Positions 51,783 through 60,143 of a DNA stretch of 64,000 nucleotides are shown here, in pieces (positions within the stretch are counted from its first letter, which is position 1; every line of letters starts with the position of its first letter). The notes below the pieces were generated by a model. The model was not told where the DNA came from. It did not search any database and saw nothing but the letters and a program-made list of their open reading frames with translations. This DNA is from Cedecea neteri (lineage in GTDB: Bacteria; Pseudomonadota; Gammaproteobacteria; Enterobacterales; Enterobacteriaceae): NCBI RefSeq assembly GCF_000758325.1, contig NZ_CP009459.1, positions 434,001 through 498,000 of the forward strand, written 5' to 3'. A program made the translations under genes and the position numbers.

Positions 51783-52691
51783 CTACCCGTTTAACCCCCG
51801 CAATGCTTCACGTATAAAGCCTTGTTTTTTCGCCAGTAGATCGCTTGCCTCTTCGGCTGACAGGCCGCTCAGCAGCATGAAGATCGCCGTTTTACAGTGG
51901 CGGTGACAGGCGCTAAGCGCCGCTTCGGCCTGCTCCGCGCTACATTCGGTCGCCGCCACCACGATATTGACCTGCCGCTGGATCAGCTTGGCGTTGGTGG
52001 CTTCCACATCCACCATCAGGTTGCCGTAGACTTTGCCGCTGCGGATCATCGATCCGGTAGTGATCATATTCAGAATCAGTTTCTGTGCGGTCCCGGCCTT
52101 CATGCGTGAAGAGCCGGTGACGATTTCCGGGCCGACGACCGGCTCGATGGCGATATCCGCCGCCAGGCTCATTTCACTGCCCGGATTACAGGAGATCGCG
52201 GCCACGGTGGCACCCACGCTTTTTGCATAGGCCATGGCGCCCAGCACGTAGGGCGTGCGTCCGCTGGCGGCAATCCCCACCAGCACGTCGCGTGCGCTGA
52301 AATTCAGGTTACGCAGATCCTGCTCGCCCATTTCACGGTTATCTTCGGCGTTTTCTACCGCCTGCAGAATGGCCGGATGCCCACCGGCAATCAGCCCGAC
52401 GACCTGCTCACGCGGCGTGCCGAAAGTTGGCGGGCACTCACTTGCATCCAGGATACCCAGGCGGCCGGACGTTCCCGCGCCGCTGTAAATCAGCCTGCCG
52501 CCCTGGGCGAAAGCAGCCACCACTTTATCGACAACCTGAGCGACCTGCGGCAGCGTGGCTTCCACCGCCAGCGGTACCTGCTTGTCTTCGTTATTGATAA
52601 CTTTAAGCATCTCTAAGGTTGGCAGCGTGTCGATTTCCGCGCTGGCCGGATTGCGGCCTTCGGTGACCAGTTTGGTTAAGTTAATTTTCAT
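51783..52691 (-). CDS. murQ: MurQ, N-acetylmuramic acid 6-phosphate etherase
   Basis: A 302-residue SIS-domain enzyme that removes lactate from MurNAc 6-phosphate to give GlcNAc 6-phosphate. Family stretches are [23 protein letters not shown] and [16 protein letters not shown]. The start at 52691 fits the family N-terminus [15 protein letters not shown]. It is followed by murP, but the murR repressor gene that is divergent in E. coli is absent. Confidence 0.95.
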   Translation of the reverse strand: MKINLTKLVTEGRNPASAEIDTLPTLEMLKVINNEDKQVPLAVEATLPQVAQVVDKVVAAFAQGGRLIYSGAGTSGRLGILDASECPPTFGTPREQVVGLIAGGHPAILQAVENAEDNREMGEQDLRNLNFSARDVLVGIAASGRTPYVLGAMAYAKSVGATVAAISCNPGSEMSLAADIAIEPVVGPEIVTGSSRMKAGTAQKLILNMITTGSMIRSGKVYGNLMVDVEATNAKLIQRQVNIVVAATECSAEQAEAALSACHRHCKTAIFMLLSGLSAEEASDLLAKKQGFIREALRGLNG

Positions 52692-52728
52692 CGGGGCATC
52701 CGTTATGTGTGTTCTGTTGTGCATAGTA

Positions 52729-52779
52729 TGGAATATTTTATTCCATGTGCGTGAACACAATCACGAATATTTTATTCCA
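52729..52779 (-). promoter_or_regulatory. Paired palindromic operators upstream of murQP
   Basis: A perfect palindrome TGGAATA-TTT-TATTCCA (52729-52745) is followed by a near copy GAATA-TTT-TATTC (52765-52777). The centres are 34 bp apart, about three helical turns. This suits a dimeric or tetrameric RpiR-family repressor such as MurR, whose gene is not next to murQ here. Confidence 0.65.
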
Positions 52780-52844
52780 ACGAAAAGGGAATAGCAGAAT
52801 AATTCAGGCGAGAAAGCCGCCCTTACGAGCGGCAAAAGAGGGGA

Positions 52845-54035
52845 TCAGGCGATGCGGGCGAAACCGGCTTCCAGATCAGCAATTAATTCTTCAACGTTCT
52901 CCAGGCCAATGTGCACTCGCACCAGCGTGCCGCTGAAGTCCACCTTACCTGCCGGACGAATTTCGTTCAGCTCTTCCGGCTGGTTGGCCAGGATCAGTGA
53001 CTCAAACCCGCCCCAGGAATACGCCATATGGAACAGCGTGAAGTTGTCGAGATAGCCCGCAAGCTGCTCGTCTGTGAGGCGCTTTTTCAGCACGAAGGAG
53101 AACAGGCCGGAGCTGCCGGAAAAATCGCGTTCGAAAAACGCATGCCCCGGACATTCGGCCAGCGCGGGATGGTTAACCCGCTCCACCAGCGGATGGGCCG
53201 ACAGCCAGCGGGCAATCGCGAGGCTGCTTTCCTCATGCTGCTTCAGCCTGACTCCCAGCGTGCGCAGGCCGCGGGCAGCCATATACGCCGTATCGGCATC
53301 CAGCGTCTGGCCCATCAGGTATGAGTTTTCGCGCAGGCGATCCCAGCAGCGCTCGTTGGCAACTGCCGTCCCCAACATGCCGTCCGAATGGCCGATGGTG
53401 TATTTGGTTCCGGCCTGAATCGAGATATCTACACCATAATCCAACGCGCGGAATAGCACCCCGGCGGCCCAGGTGTTGTCCAGCATGACAACAATTTCCG
53501 GGTTAACGGCGCGAATCGCCTTAATCATGCCGGGAACGTCCTGAACTTCCATGGTAATTGAGCCCGGAGACTCAAGGAAAACGACGCGGGTATTGGGCTG
53601 GATAAGCTCAGCGATCCCGGCGCCAATCAGCGGATCGTAATACGTCGTTGAGACATTGAATTTGCTCAGGATCTTATTGCAGAAATCCTGCGTGGGCTCG
53701 TAGGTCGCGCCGGTCATCAGGATATGATCCCCGCCGCTGACAAAAGCCAGAATCGCATTGGTAACCGCCGCCGCACCGCACGGATAAAGCGAGCACCCGG
53801 CACCACCTTCTAACTCCGTCATCGCCTTCTGGAAGGAAAAATGCGTCAGCGTGCCTCTGCGGCCATAGAACAGTTCGCCGTTTGCCCGGTTGGCAGTGGC
53901 AAATTTTTTGTCTTTTACGCTATCAAAAACCAGCGAGGAAGCGCGCTGAATCACCGCATTGACCGCGCCCTGGGTGTAGCGTTTTTCCCGCCCGGCGGTG
54001 ACCAGTTGAGTTTCAAGATGACTTTTCTGGTTCAT
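52845..54035 (-). CDS. MetC-like PLP-dependent cystathionine beta-lyase (likely second copy)
   Basis: A 396-residue Cys/Met-metabolism PLP enzyme similar to E. coli MetC along its length ([52 protein letters not shown]). The PLP lysine lies in [11 protein letters not shown], and the cofactor-binding LDNTWAAG is kept. The reaction is probably beta-elimination from cystathionine or cystine-like substrates, giving a thiol, pyruvate and ammonia. It is cotranscribed 42 bp after a DAACS symporter, unlike metC. The usual metC would lie just beyond yghB, outside the window. Confidence 0.87.
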   Translation of the reverse strand: MNQKSHLETQLVTAGREKRYTQGAVNAVIQRASSLVFDSVKDKKFATANRANGELFYGRRGTLTHFSFQKAMTELEGGAGCSLYPCGAAAVTNAILAFVSGGDHILMTGATYEPTQDFCNKILSKFNVSTTYYDPLIGAGIAELIQPNTRVVFLESPGSITMEVQDVPGMIKAIRAVNPEIVVMLDNTWAAGVLFRALDYGVDISIQAGTKYTIGHSDGMLGTAVANERCWDRLRENSYLMGQTLDADTAYMAARGLRTLGVRLKQHEESSLAIARWLSAHPLVERVNHPALAECPGHAFFERDFSGSSGLFSFVLKKRLTDEQLAGYLDNFTLFHMAYSWGGFESLILANQPEELNEIRPAGKVDFSGTLVRVHIGLENVEELIADLEAGFARIA

Positions 54036-54077
54036 AAAATTCTCCTGTTATTGCCTGATTCATTCCATTCAAAGGGA

Positions 54078-55322
54078 TTAGCCAGCGATGCTGTTTGCGG
54101 CCAGCGGGGCGCTTGCCTGCGGCTCATGGCGCTTCTTTCCGGCGAAGCGTTCAACGATTTGTGCCGCATTAAGATCGTGGATCACGTTGATAAGCGTGGC
54201 CGGTGCATCAGTAATGGTGCCAAGCACCACCAGCAGCGGGATGGCTTCCATTGGCAGCCCCAGCGTCGTGACGATAAAGATTTCCCCGAGGAACGCGCCG
54301 CCCGGCACGCCGCCAACGATGATGGCCGACAGCACGGCAATCAGCATCGCGAGGAAAAAGGTTTCGCTGGTAAACGGCAGGCCGAGAACCGAATAGATAA
54401 AGACAATTTTCAGCGCAGCAATCATCGCCACGCCGCCTTTATTGAGGTTCACCAGCAGCGGAATTGAGACATCGACAATTTCAGGATTGATGCCCATCGC
54501 TTTGCCAGCGCGCAGCGTGACCGGCAGTGTACCGAGCGAAGAGCAGGTGCCCAGCGCGGTGGCTGAAGGTTCAATGGCGTGCCGCCAGAACGCTTTCACC
54601 GCCGGAAGCCCGCCGCCAATCCACGAGTAGAAAATGGAGCCCAGCACGTAATAGATAAGCGTTGCCGCCATAAATAGCCCGATGGCCCGGGCAAAGGTCA
54701 TCAGCAGCGCGGCATCCTGGCTCGCCATGGTTGCGGCGAAATAACAACCCAGGCCGACAGGTGCCACCTTCATGATAATAGAGACAATTTTCATGATAAC
54801 GGTGTTGGCGTCCTGCAGCAGAGCGGCGATGCGTTTGCCTGCATCCGCCGACTGGCCAATCGCCACACCGGCGATAATCGCGATGACGATCAGCGCCAGA
54901 ATATTCGACTTGGAGAACAGGCCGACGAAGTCGCTGGTGGTGACCATGCTAACAAAATCCATCTCCCCCGAACCGCCTTTCACCGAATGGGAAAGATCGA
55001 TGGTCACACCCTGAGCCGGGTTGTACCAAAGCGCCAACAGCACAATGCCTGCGGCGGGAATCAGCGCCATGGCGATGGAAACAATAAAAATAACCACCAT
55101 GATGCGCCCCAACCTTTTAAGGTCGGTCATGCCGGCAATAGAAGACATCACGCTGACGCCAACCAGCGGCACAATAATCATAAACAACAGGTTGAGGAAT
55201 ATTTGCCCGACGGGCTGTAGTTTAATGGCGTAAGTCGGGGCATAAATACCCAGCAAGCCGCCGACAATAAGAGCAAATAAAAGAACAAATGATGATTTGT
55301 AGGGTTCGAGGCGTGTCCACAT
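54078..55322 (-). CDS. DAACS-family sodium/proton-amino acid symporter
   Basis: A 414-residue symporter of the dicarboxylate/amino acid:cation family. It has eight membrane helices and two re-entrant loops. The first carries TCSSLGTLPVT, the family serine-rich motif, and the substrate region near the end has GTITDAPATLINV. The start at 55322 gives a cytoplasmic MWTRLEPYK and follows an AAGG site. It lies upstream of the MetC-like lyase and divergent from a LysR regulator. The cargo could be cystine or another sulfur amino acid; this is inferred from the neighbour. Confidence 0.85.
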   Translation of the reverse strand: MWTRLEPYKSSFVLLFALIVGGLLGIYAPTYAIKLQPVGQIFLNLLFMIIVPLVGVSVMSSIAGMTDLKRLGRIMVVIFIVSIAMALIPAAGIVLLALWYNPAQGVTIDLSHSVKGGSGEMDFVSMVTTSDFVGLFSKSNILALIVIAIIAGVAIGQSADAGKRIAALLQDANTVIMKIVSIIMKVAPVGLGCYFAATMASQDAALLMTFARAIGLFMAATLIYYVLGSIFYSWIGGGLPAVKAFWRHAIEPSATALGTCSSLGTLPVTLRAGKAMGINPEIVDVSIPLLVNLNKGGVAMIAALKIVFIYSVLGLPFTSETFFLAMLIAVLSAIIVGGVPGGAFLGEIFIVTTLGLPMEAIPLLVVLGTITDAPATLINVIHDLNAAQIVERFAGKKRHEPQASAPLAANSIAG

Positions 55323-55547
55323 AAAGGATACCTTCTCAATAAAAGTAATAATAACTGGGACGAAAATCACAATTACCAACTGCTGTAATTAAATCCCCGG
55401 GCTTTTGTGATGCAAATCACTAATAGTGTATAAAATTCATTTTCTGACTTCTTTATTTACTACAGAGCAATAGTTACACTTTTAAAATTGGATTGGTATG
55501 GGGAATTAATACCGTTTCCGCAAATCACTTGTGAATAAAAGGAAAAA

Positions 55548-56471
55548 ATGAGCGCGCCGATTTCACTCAAGCATCTCGAGGTATTCGTCAAAATTATCGA
55601 TTGCGGCGGGCTGTCTGAAGCGGCGGCGCAGCTCAGCGTGTCGCCTTCGGCGGTGAGCAAGAGTCTGGCGGCGCTGGAGGATTTGCTGGGCACAACGCTT
55701 ATCAAAAGAACGACACGCAGCATTACGCTGACCGACGCCGGGCAATATTTGTTTAACCGCGCTAATAAATTAATTAAAGAGTTCGACGATACGTTAAATA
55801 CCACATCCAGCTATTACAATAATCCTCAAGGGGAATTGCGCATCACCTGCTCGATTGCGTTCGGTTACGCCAGGCTGGTCAACCTTGTTGATAAATATCG
55901 GGCAAGTTTCCCCGACGTGAATCTTTATATTGATCTCAACGATAACTTTATTAATCTTAATGAATCCGACTTCGATATCGCCCTGCGAATATCCACTTCT
56001 CCGCCACAAAATTACGCCATGCGCAAACTGGCACCAGTACGCTGGGCTTACTGTGCCACCGCAGACTATCTCAGCAAGAAAGGGATGCCGGGCAAACGCA
56101 CGGATCTGGTCACGCACGACTGCCTGGTTTACCCTGGGTTAACGCCGCTGATTAAAACTACCGACGAGCACGAACGGCAGCACCTGCTAAAAATGCGTAC
56201 GCCAATCCAGGCCAACAGCAGCCTGGTGCTGCTTAAATCCGTACTGGAAAACCAGGGCGTAGCCTACCTGCCCACCTACCTGATTGGCGACCATATTCAA
56301 AAGGATGAGCTAACCCCGCTGCTGCTGGACGGCATCATCACTTATGAAACCCATGCGCTGTACGCCCTCTACTTCCCGAGCAAATACAGCAACCCTAAGG
56401 TCAGATCGTTTATTGATTTCCTGGTGGAGGAGCTTTCACCGCAGCCGGCGTGGGATAACTGGATCCCTTAG
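55548..56471 (+). CDS. LysR-family regulator of the symporter-lyase pair
   Basis: A 307-residue LysR-type regulator. The helix-turn-helix (LSEAAAQLSVSPSAVSKSLAAL) lies at about residues 20-42. The effector domain has the FDIALRIS pattern common in the AaeR/DsdC-like branch. It is divergent from the symporter gene across 225 bp, so local control is likely. The effector may be a sulfur amino acid, but nothing in the sequence proves this. Confidence 0.86.
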   Translation: MSAPISLKHLEVFVKIIDCGGLSEAAAQLSVSPSAVSKSLAALEDLLGTTLIKRTTRSITLTDAGQYLFNRANKLIKEFDDTLNTTSSYYNNPQGELRITCSIAFGYARLVNLVDKYRASFPDVNLYIDLNDNFINLNESDFDIALRISTSPPQNYAMRKLAPVRWAYCATADYLSKKGMPGKRTDLVTHDCLVYPGLTPLIKTTDEHERQHLLKMRTPIQANSSLVLLKSVLENQGVAYLPTYLIGDHIQKDELTPLLLDGIITYETHALYALYFPSKYSNPKVRSFIDFLVEELSPQPAWDNWIP

Positions 56472-56539
56472 TTATTCCCCTTTAGTTTTTATGTGTTATT
56501 ATTCGCCCGTTTCCTCAACCAAAGTCACTCAGAGGCCTG

Positions 56540-56561
56540 ATGCTGGAGAATGTCATCATCC

Positions 56562-56566
<5 letters not shown>
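56540..56566 (+). CDS. Eight-codon leader ORF upstream of topAI (toiL-like)
   Basis: An ATG preceded by AGAGG opens a short frame encoding MLENVIIR and a stop. It lies 112 bp before topAI. The stop codon overlaps the left arm of a perfect 10-bp hairpin. E. coli topAI is known to be controlled by a short leader ORF, toiL, at which antibiotic-stalled ribosomes alter leader structure. This ORF is proposed as the equivalent from position and structure; the E. coli peptide could not be compared here. Confidence 0.6.
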
Positions 56567-56936
<370 letters not shown>

Positions 56937-56985
56937 TTGACGAGAGCCTGGATGAAATTAACGTTTTGAAGGGCTAAAACAGATA

Positions 56986-57165
56986 ACGGGCCATCAGGCC
57001 CGTCGAGACTGATGACAAACCTCATGCGGATAAAATTCTGCAATCTGTCACCAGAAAAATAAACTGGAAAATCAATTCATTGATTTTCGGCTGCTCGCCA
57101 CAAAGAAGGAAAAACCACGCTTTTTCCTTCTTTGTCAGCAACTTTAACGGGCCACCAGGCCCGTT
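56986..57165. repeat. Four consecutive hairpins between topAI and glgS
   Basis: The 232-bp gap has four clean inverted repeats. They are ACGGGCC-ATCA-GGCCCGT (56986-57003), GAAAATCAAT-TC-ATTGATTTTC (57067-57088), a 14-bp perfect stem CAAAGAAGGAAAAA with a 6-nt loop (57101-57134), and AACGGGCC-ACCA-GGCCCGTT (57146-57165). The first and last are near copies of one another. The last probably ends glgS. The others have no assigned role. Confidence 0.75.
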
Positions 57166-57168
57166 ATT

Positions 57169-57363
57169 TCAGTGCTCGAGCTCGGCGGCCCGGGATTCTT
57201 CTTCGCAATACTGGTTGAACCGTTCACAGAACCACGTTTTTTGCTCGCGGCTCATGTTGCCGGTCACGGCCTGGAGATTCACCTGCTGCCCCGAAGCCTG
57301 CATATGCGCAAAGCTGCGCGCCAGAAAATCAAAATTCTTCACTGCCTGTAGGTCTCTGTTCAT
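57169..57363 (-). CDS. glgS: GlgS (ScoR), surface composition regulator
   Basis: A 64-residue protein matching E. coli GlgS (66 residues), including NFDFLARSFAHM, AVTGNMSREQKTWFC and the C-terminal ELEH. GlgS promotes glycogen accumulation and represses motility and fimbriae. The ATG at 57363 lies 8 bases after AGAGGG; ATG 57369 is too close to it. In E. coli it also lies near ubiK, so it marks the far edge of the variable region. Confidence 0.88.
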   Translation of the reverse strand: MNRDLQAVKNFDFLARSFAHMQASGQQVNLQAVTGNMSREQKTWFCERFNQYCEEESRAAELEH

Positions 57364-57509
57364 CAGCATATCCCTCTGTGAGTTAACTTTTGGGTAAGTC
57401 ATATGCTTATGTTTTGAGTATCGACCCGCTGACGATTATTTTTTGAACAATGAATGCGCTTTTGGGATTTCTCCCGGCGATATATCGGCCCGCCTCGCAA
57501 AACACAATT

Positions 57510-58703
57510 TTAGCGCTGCCGAATCGGCCTTGTGAGCTGAGCCGCCTCCAGCGTCAGCTTCGCGGCGGTAAACCTGTCGCTGCGCACGCCAAGGACCTCC
57601 TTTTCCCAAAGTGGATTCAGCGGCACGTGGTAGCCCGCGTTCTTGGCCTGCAGCACCAGTTCAGCCAGATCGTCTTTGTTTTCAATGATACACAAAGGAT
57701 CGAAGCGACCAATTTTATGCGGCAGCGCGAACGTGGCCGGGTAGTTGCTCTCCGGATCGGTCACCGGGTTGGCGCTGTCCGTGGCGTGATGCACCACTTT
57801 CTCCCCTTCCCCCACCAGCGCCTGGTTCAGTACGCCAATCATCCGGCGGGCACGCTCGCTCGCGTTGCCTATTTCATCATCGCTCTTGCGGTAGAAGCTC
57901 GCCGGATTGTCATAGTCCCCGCGCAACGCCTGATGCTCAGGCAGCGTGCGGTAATTTTCCAGCCGCTGGCGAAAGACCTGATGGGAAACATCCGGCACCT
58001 GCAAATTATCCTCAGGCCCTAATTCGCTGACGTGCGGGGCGATAACCAGCAGATCGTAATCCGCGGTGAAGGGCCGGGCTTCGGCGTGTGGGGCAAGCAC
58101 CTGCAGGGGCACGCCCTGATGGGAAATTTGATATCGCGCTTCTCCGCAGCCCGGCAGACGCCGGGCCTCAAACGCATATCGCTCGCCGCCTGGACCGCTG
58201 GCCCGGAGATGGCTCACGCCGCTGGCGTTCTCAAGCGACAGCTTGTCGATAAGCCCCTGCTCAAACAGGTCGTGCAGACGACTCTGGGAAACTTCCAGCG
58301 GCACGGCTGCGGCATGCCCTTCGGTAATACAGGCCTGAGTTTGCAGGTTAGACTTCGCGATCCGCTCGGGCGAAGCGTTCTCCAGCTTGCTGAACCGCTG
58401 CTCCACGCAGATAAACCCCGCCTGCGGCCCCCACGAGGCACTTTTCCCCTTAATGTGAAAACCTTTGGTCGGATGCCCGGCCTCAATCAGCGCCGTCGCC
58501 AGCTTGTCCACCGGGCGAACACCAATGATGCAATTGTGTTCCGAGGCGACTTTTTGAAGCGGGATAAGGTGCGCAGGCACGATGCCGGTTTTGTCTTTGA
58601 TTTGCGAGACAAGCTGCGGGAGGTCCGTACCTGGCGTTTTACTCGCTACGGCCAGGTGCAGCTCTAAAGGGCGATACGCCACAGGGGTAGATTCAACTTT
58701 CAT
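57510..58703 (-). CDS. ExoY/edema-factor-like nucleotidyl cyclase toxin
   Basis: A 397-residue protein similar across its length to Pseudomonas aeruginosa ExoY (378 residues), a member of the edema factor-type cyclase family. Key parts are VRPVDKLATALIEAGHPTKG, IKGKSASWGPQAGFICVEQ, TADYDLLVIAP, and VVHHATDSANP followed by NYPATFALP. These keep the two nucleotide-binding Lys (80 and 87), the metal-binding Asp pair (215 and 217), His 305/306 and Asn 312. Such enzymes make cAMP, cGMP or cUMP inside eukaryotic cells after activation by a host protein (actin for ExoY). No secretion signal, RTX repeat or secretion genes are seen. ATG 58703 fits the ExoY length; GTG 58781 would add 26 residues. It lies downstream of yegP. 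Confidence 0.88.
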   Translation of the reverse strand: MKVESTPVAYRPLELHLAVASKTPGTDLPQLVSQIKDKTGIVPAHLIPLQKVASEHNCIIGVRPVDKLATALIEAGHPTKGFHIKGKSASWGPQAGFICVEQRFSKLENASPERIAKSNLQTQACITEGHAAAVPLEVSQSRLHDLFEQGLIDKLSLENASGVSHLRASGPGGERYAFEARRLPGCGEARYQISHQGVPLQVLAPHAEARPFTADYDLLVIAPHVSELGPEDNLQVPDVSHQVFRQRLENYRTLPEHQALRGDYDNPASFYRKSDDEIGNASERARRMIGVLNQALVGEGEKVVHHATDSANPVTDPESNYPATFALPHKIGRFDPLCIIENKDDLAELVLQAKNAGYHVPLNPLWEKEVLGVRSDRFTAAKLTLEAAQLTRPIRQR

Positions 58704-58836
58704 TTTTACGGCCAGGCTCCCGGCGATAAACAACAAGCCATTGAGGCTGCGGCCGGGAAAAAGCGACCGGGGCAGCTTCACGCGAACACATCACCCAGGT
58801 GAATGCTCGCGGATTGCCCCGCCGCCCTGGTTCCGG

Positions 58837-59169
58837 TTAAGTCTTGTCTTTCACCGTTTCGGTTCCACCGTTATTTTTCACCGAGGCAATGCCTTTATCC
58901 CGGGATTGCTCCGTGGCGTACATCTGGCTGGTGCCAATCACCTGATGATTGCCGGCCTTGAGGTTAAAGTAGAACTTCCCGTTGCTGGCGACCTTCTTGT
59001 CGTAGCGCTCCTCCAGCGGGCTGTTGGTGCGCACGGAGGCGATGCCGTTGTCCGCCGAGGCACGGGTTTTATACAGCTCACTGGTAAGCACCACTTCGCC
59101 ATTGCCCGCCTTGAGTACGAATTTAAATTGCCCGTCGCTGCTTTTGCTTAATTCGAACCAACCAGACAT
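58837..59169 (-). CDS. yegP: YegP, DUF1508 protein with two repeats
   Basis: A 110-residue protein matching E. coli YegP in length and sequence. It consists of two DUF1508 repeats: residues about 11-57 (GQFKFVLKAGNGEVVLTSELY) and 62-106 (GKFYFNLKAGNHQVIGTSQMY). Its function is unknown. An AAGGAG site precedes the ATG. It lies upstream of the cyclase gene on the same strand (133 bp, or 55 bp if the cyclase uses GTG) without a clear terminator between. An FNR-like sequence (TTGAT-N4-ATCAT, 59179-59192) overlaps its translation start region. Confidence 0.9.
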   Translation of the reverse strand: MSGWFELSKSSDGQFKFVLKAGNGEVVLTSELYKTRASADNGIASVRTNSPLEERYDKKVASNGKFYFNLKAGNHQVIGTSQMYATEQSRDKGIASVKNNGGTETVKDKT

Positions 59170-59272
59170 GTTAACTCCTTGATTAAAATCATAAACAGTT
59201 AATAGATTGGATGAACATCAAAAACAGTATGTACGAAAAACAAACAGATCGCCCACTCCGCCAGCGCCACGG

Positions 59273-59288
59273 CGGGACAAATGTCCCG
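59273..59288. promoter_or_regulatory. Palindrome in the yegP/Crp-like divergent region
   Basis: CGGGAC-AAAT-GTCCCG is a perfect inverted repeat 104 bp from yegP and 107 bp from the Crp-like gene. It could be an operator for either promoter. No factor can be assigned. Confidence 0.35.
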
Positions 59289-59395
59289 GCGACGATACGG
59301 ATTTCAGATCCCGCTGGCAGTTTTCACGCTAATCTGTGGGCAACGCAGGACGGGCGTCCTGTCCTTATTTGACGGGAAATTTTATAGTGAACAGC

Positions 59396-60085
59396 ATGAA
59401 AAACGAGAGCAGGCCCGGCGACTGGCTGAACGTCATTGAGCGAGTGACCGGCGACCCGGTGCTGTATGAGCTGCTGAAGTATTGCCCTCTGGATATTCTG
59501 CGCAGCTGGCAGCTAAAACATTACCCTCGTGGCTCGCTGATTTTTCGTCAGGGAGAAATTTGCGATGAATTCCACCTGATCGTCAAAGGGGAAATCGACG
59601 TTTTCACCACCGCCGATGACGGGCGAAAATATTCCCAGGCGCGCTATAAAAAAGGCGACATTCTGGGGGAGCTGGAAATCTTCGAGCGGCGGCAATACAT
59701 CTGCTCGGTAGAAGCAGTTAGCGACGCGGCACTTTTAGTGCTGACGCGGGAAGAGTTTATTCGCTGGCTGGGGTTAGACAATTACTTTAATCAAAAGATA
59801 TTACAGGCCGTGAGCGATCAATATTATCAGCTCTCCAAAAAGGCCGGGGAAGACATTCTTTATTCGTTACATCAGCGTATTTGCCTGGTGCTGTGGCAGA
59901 AATACCAGCCAATACAAGGCAGCATCCCGCTTAATAAGCAGCAATTAAGCGAGCAGTTTGCGGTGGCCCCGCGCAGCATTAACCGCATTTTATCCGAACT
60001 GCGGGAAGACAATATTATTGCGATTCACGGCGAGCAGATTCAGGTTCTCGACCCTCAGCGCCTGCGCCAGCACGCCGAACATTAA
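59396..60085 (+). CDS. Crp/Fnr-family regulator of the nucleoside salvage operon
   Basis: A 229-residue regulator with an N-terminal cyclic-nucleotide-binding-type beta barrel and a C-terminal winged helix (LNKQQLSEQFAVAPRSINRIL, about residues 178-198). In the phosphate-binding cassette GEL is kept. However, the Arg-Ser pair that holds cAMP in CRP is Ile-Cys here (GELEIFERRQYICS), so canonical cAMP binding is unlikely. It also lacks FNR-type cysteines at the N-terminus. It lies 58 bp upstream of the phosphorylase-pnuC operon on the same strand. The start is uncertain between ATG 59396 and GTG 59387. Confidence 0.82.
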   Translation: MKNESRPGDWLNVIERVTGDPVLYELLKYCPLDILRSWQLKHYPRGSLIFRQGEICDEFHLIVKGEIDVFTTADDGRKYSQARYKKGDILGELEIFERRQYICSVEAVSDAALLVLTREEFIRWLGLDNYFNQKILQAVSDQYYQLSKKAGEDILYSLHQRICLVLWQKYQPIQGSIPLNKQQLSEQFAVAPRSINRILSELREDNIIAIHGEQIQVLDPQRLRQHAEH

Positions 60086-60143
60086 ATAACAGCAGCCAAT
60101 CCTGAGCCATGCCAAATGGCTCGTTTAACGCCAGGTAACTATC

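Noticed and set aside
59396-60085. Crp-like gene as a second cAMP receptor
   Set aside because: The Arg-Ser pair that contacts the cyclic phosphate in CRP is replaced by Ile-Cys, so cAMP binding of the usual kind is not supported.
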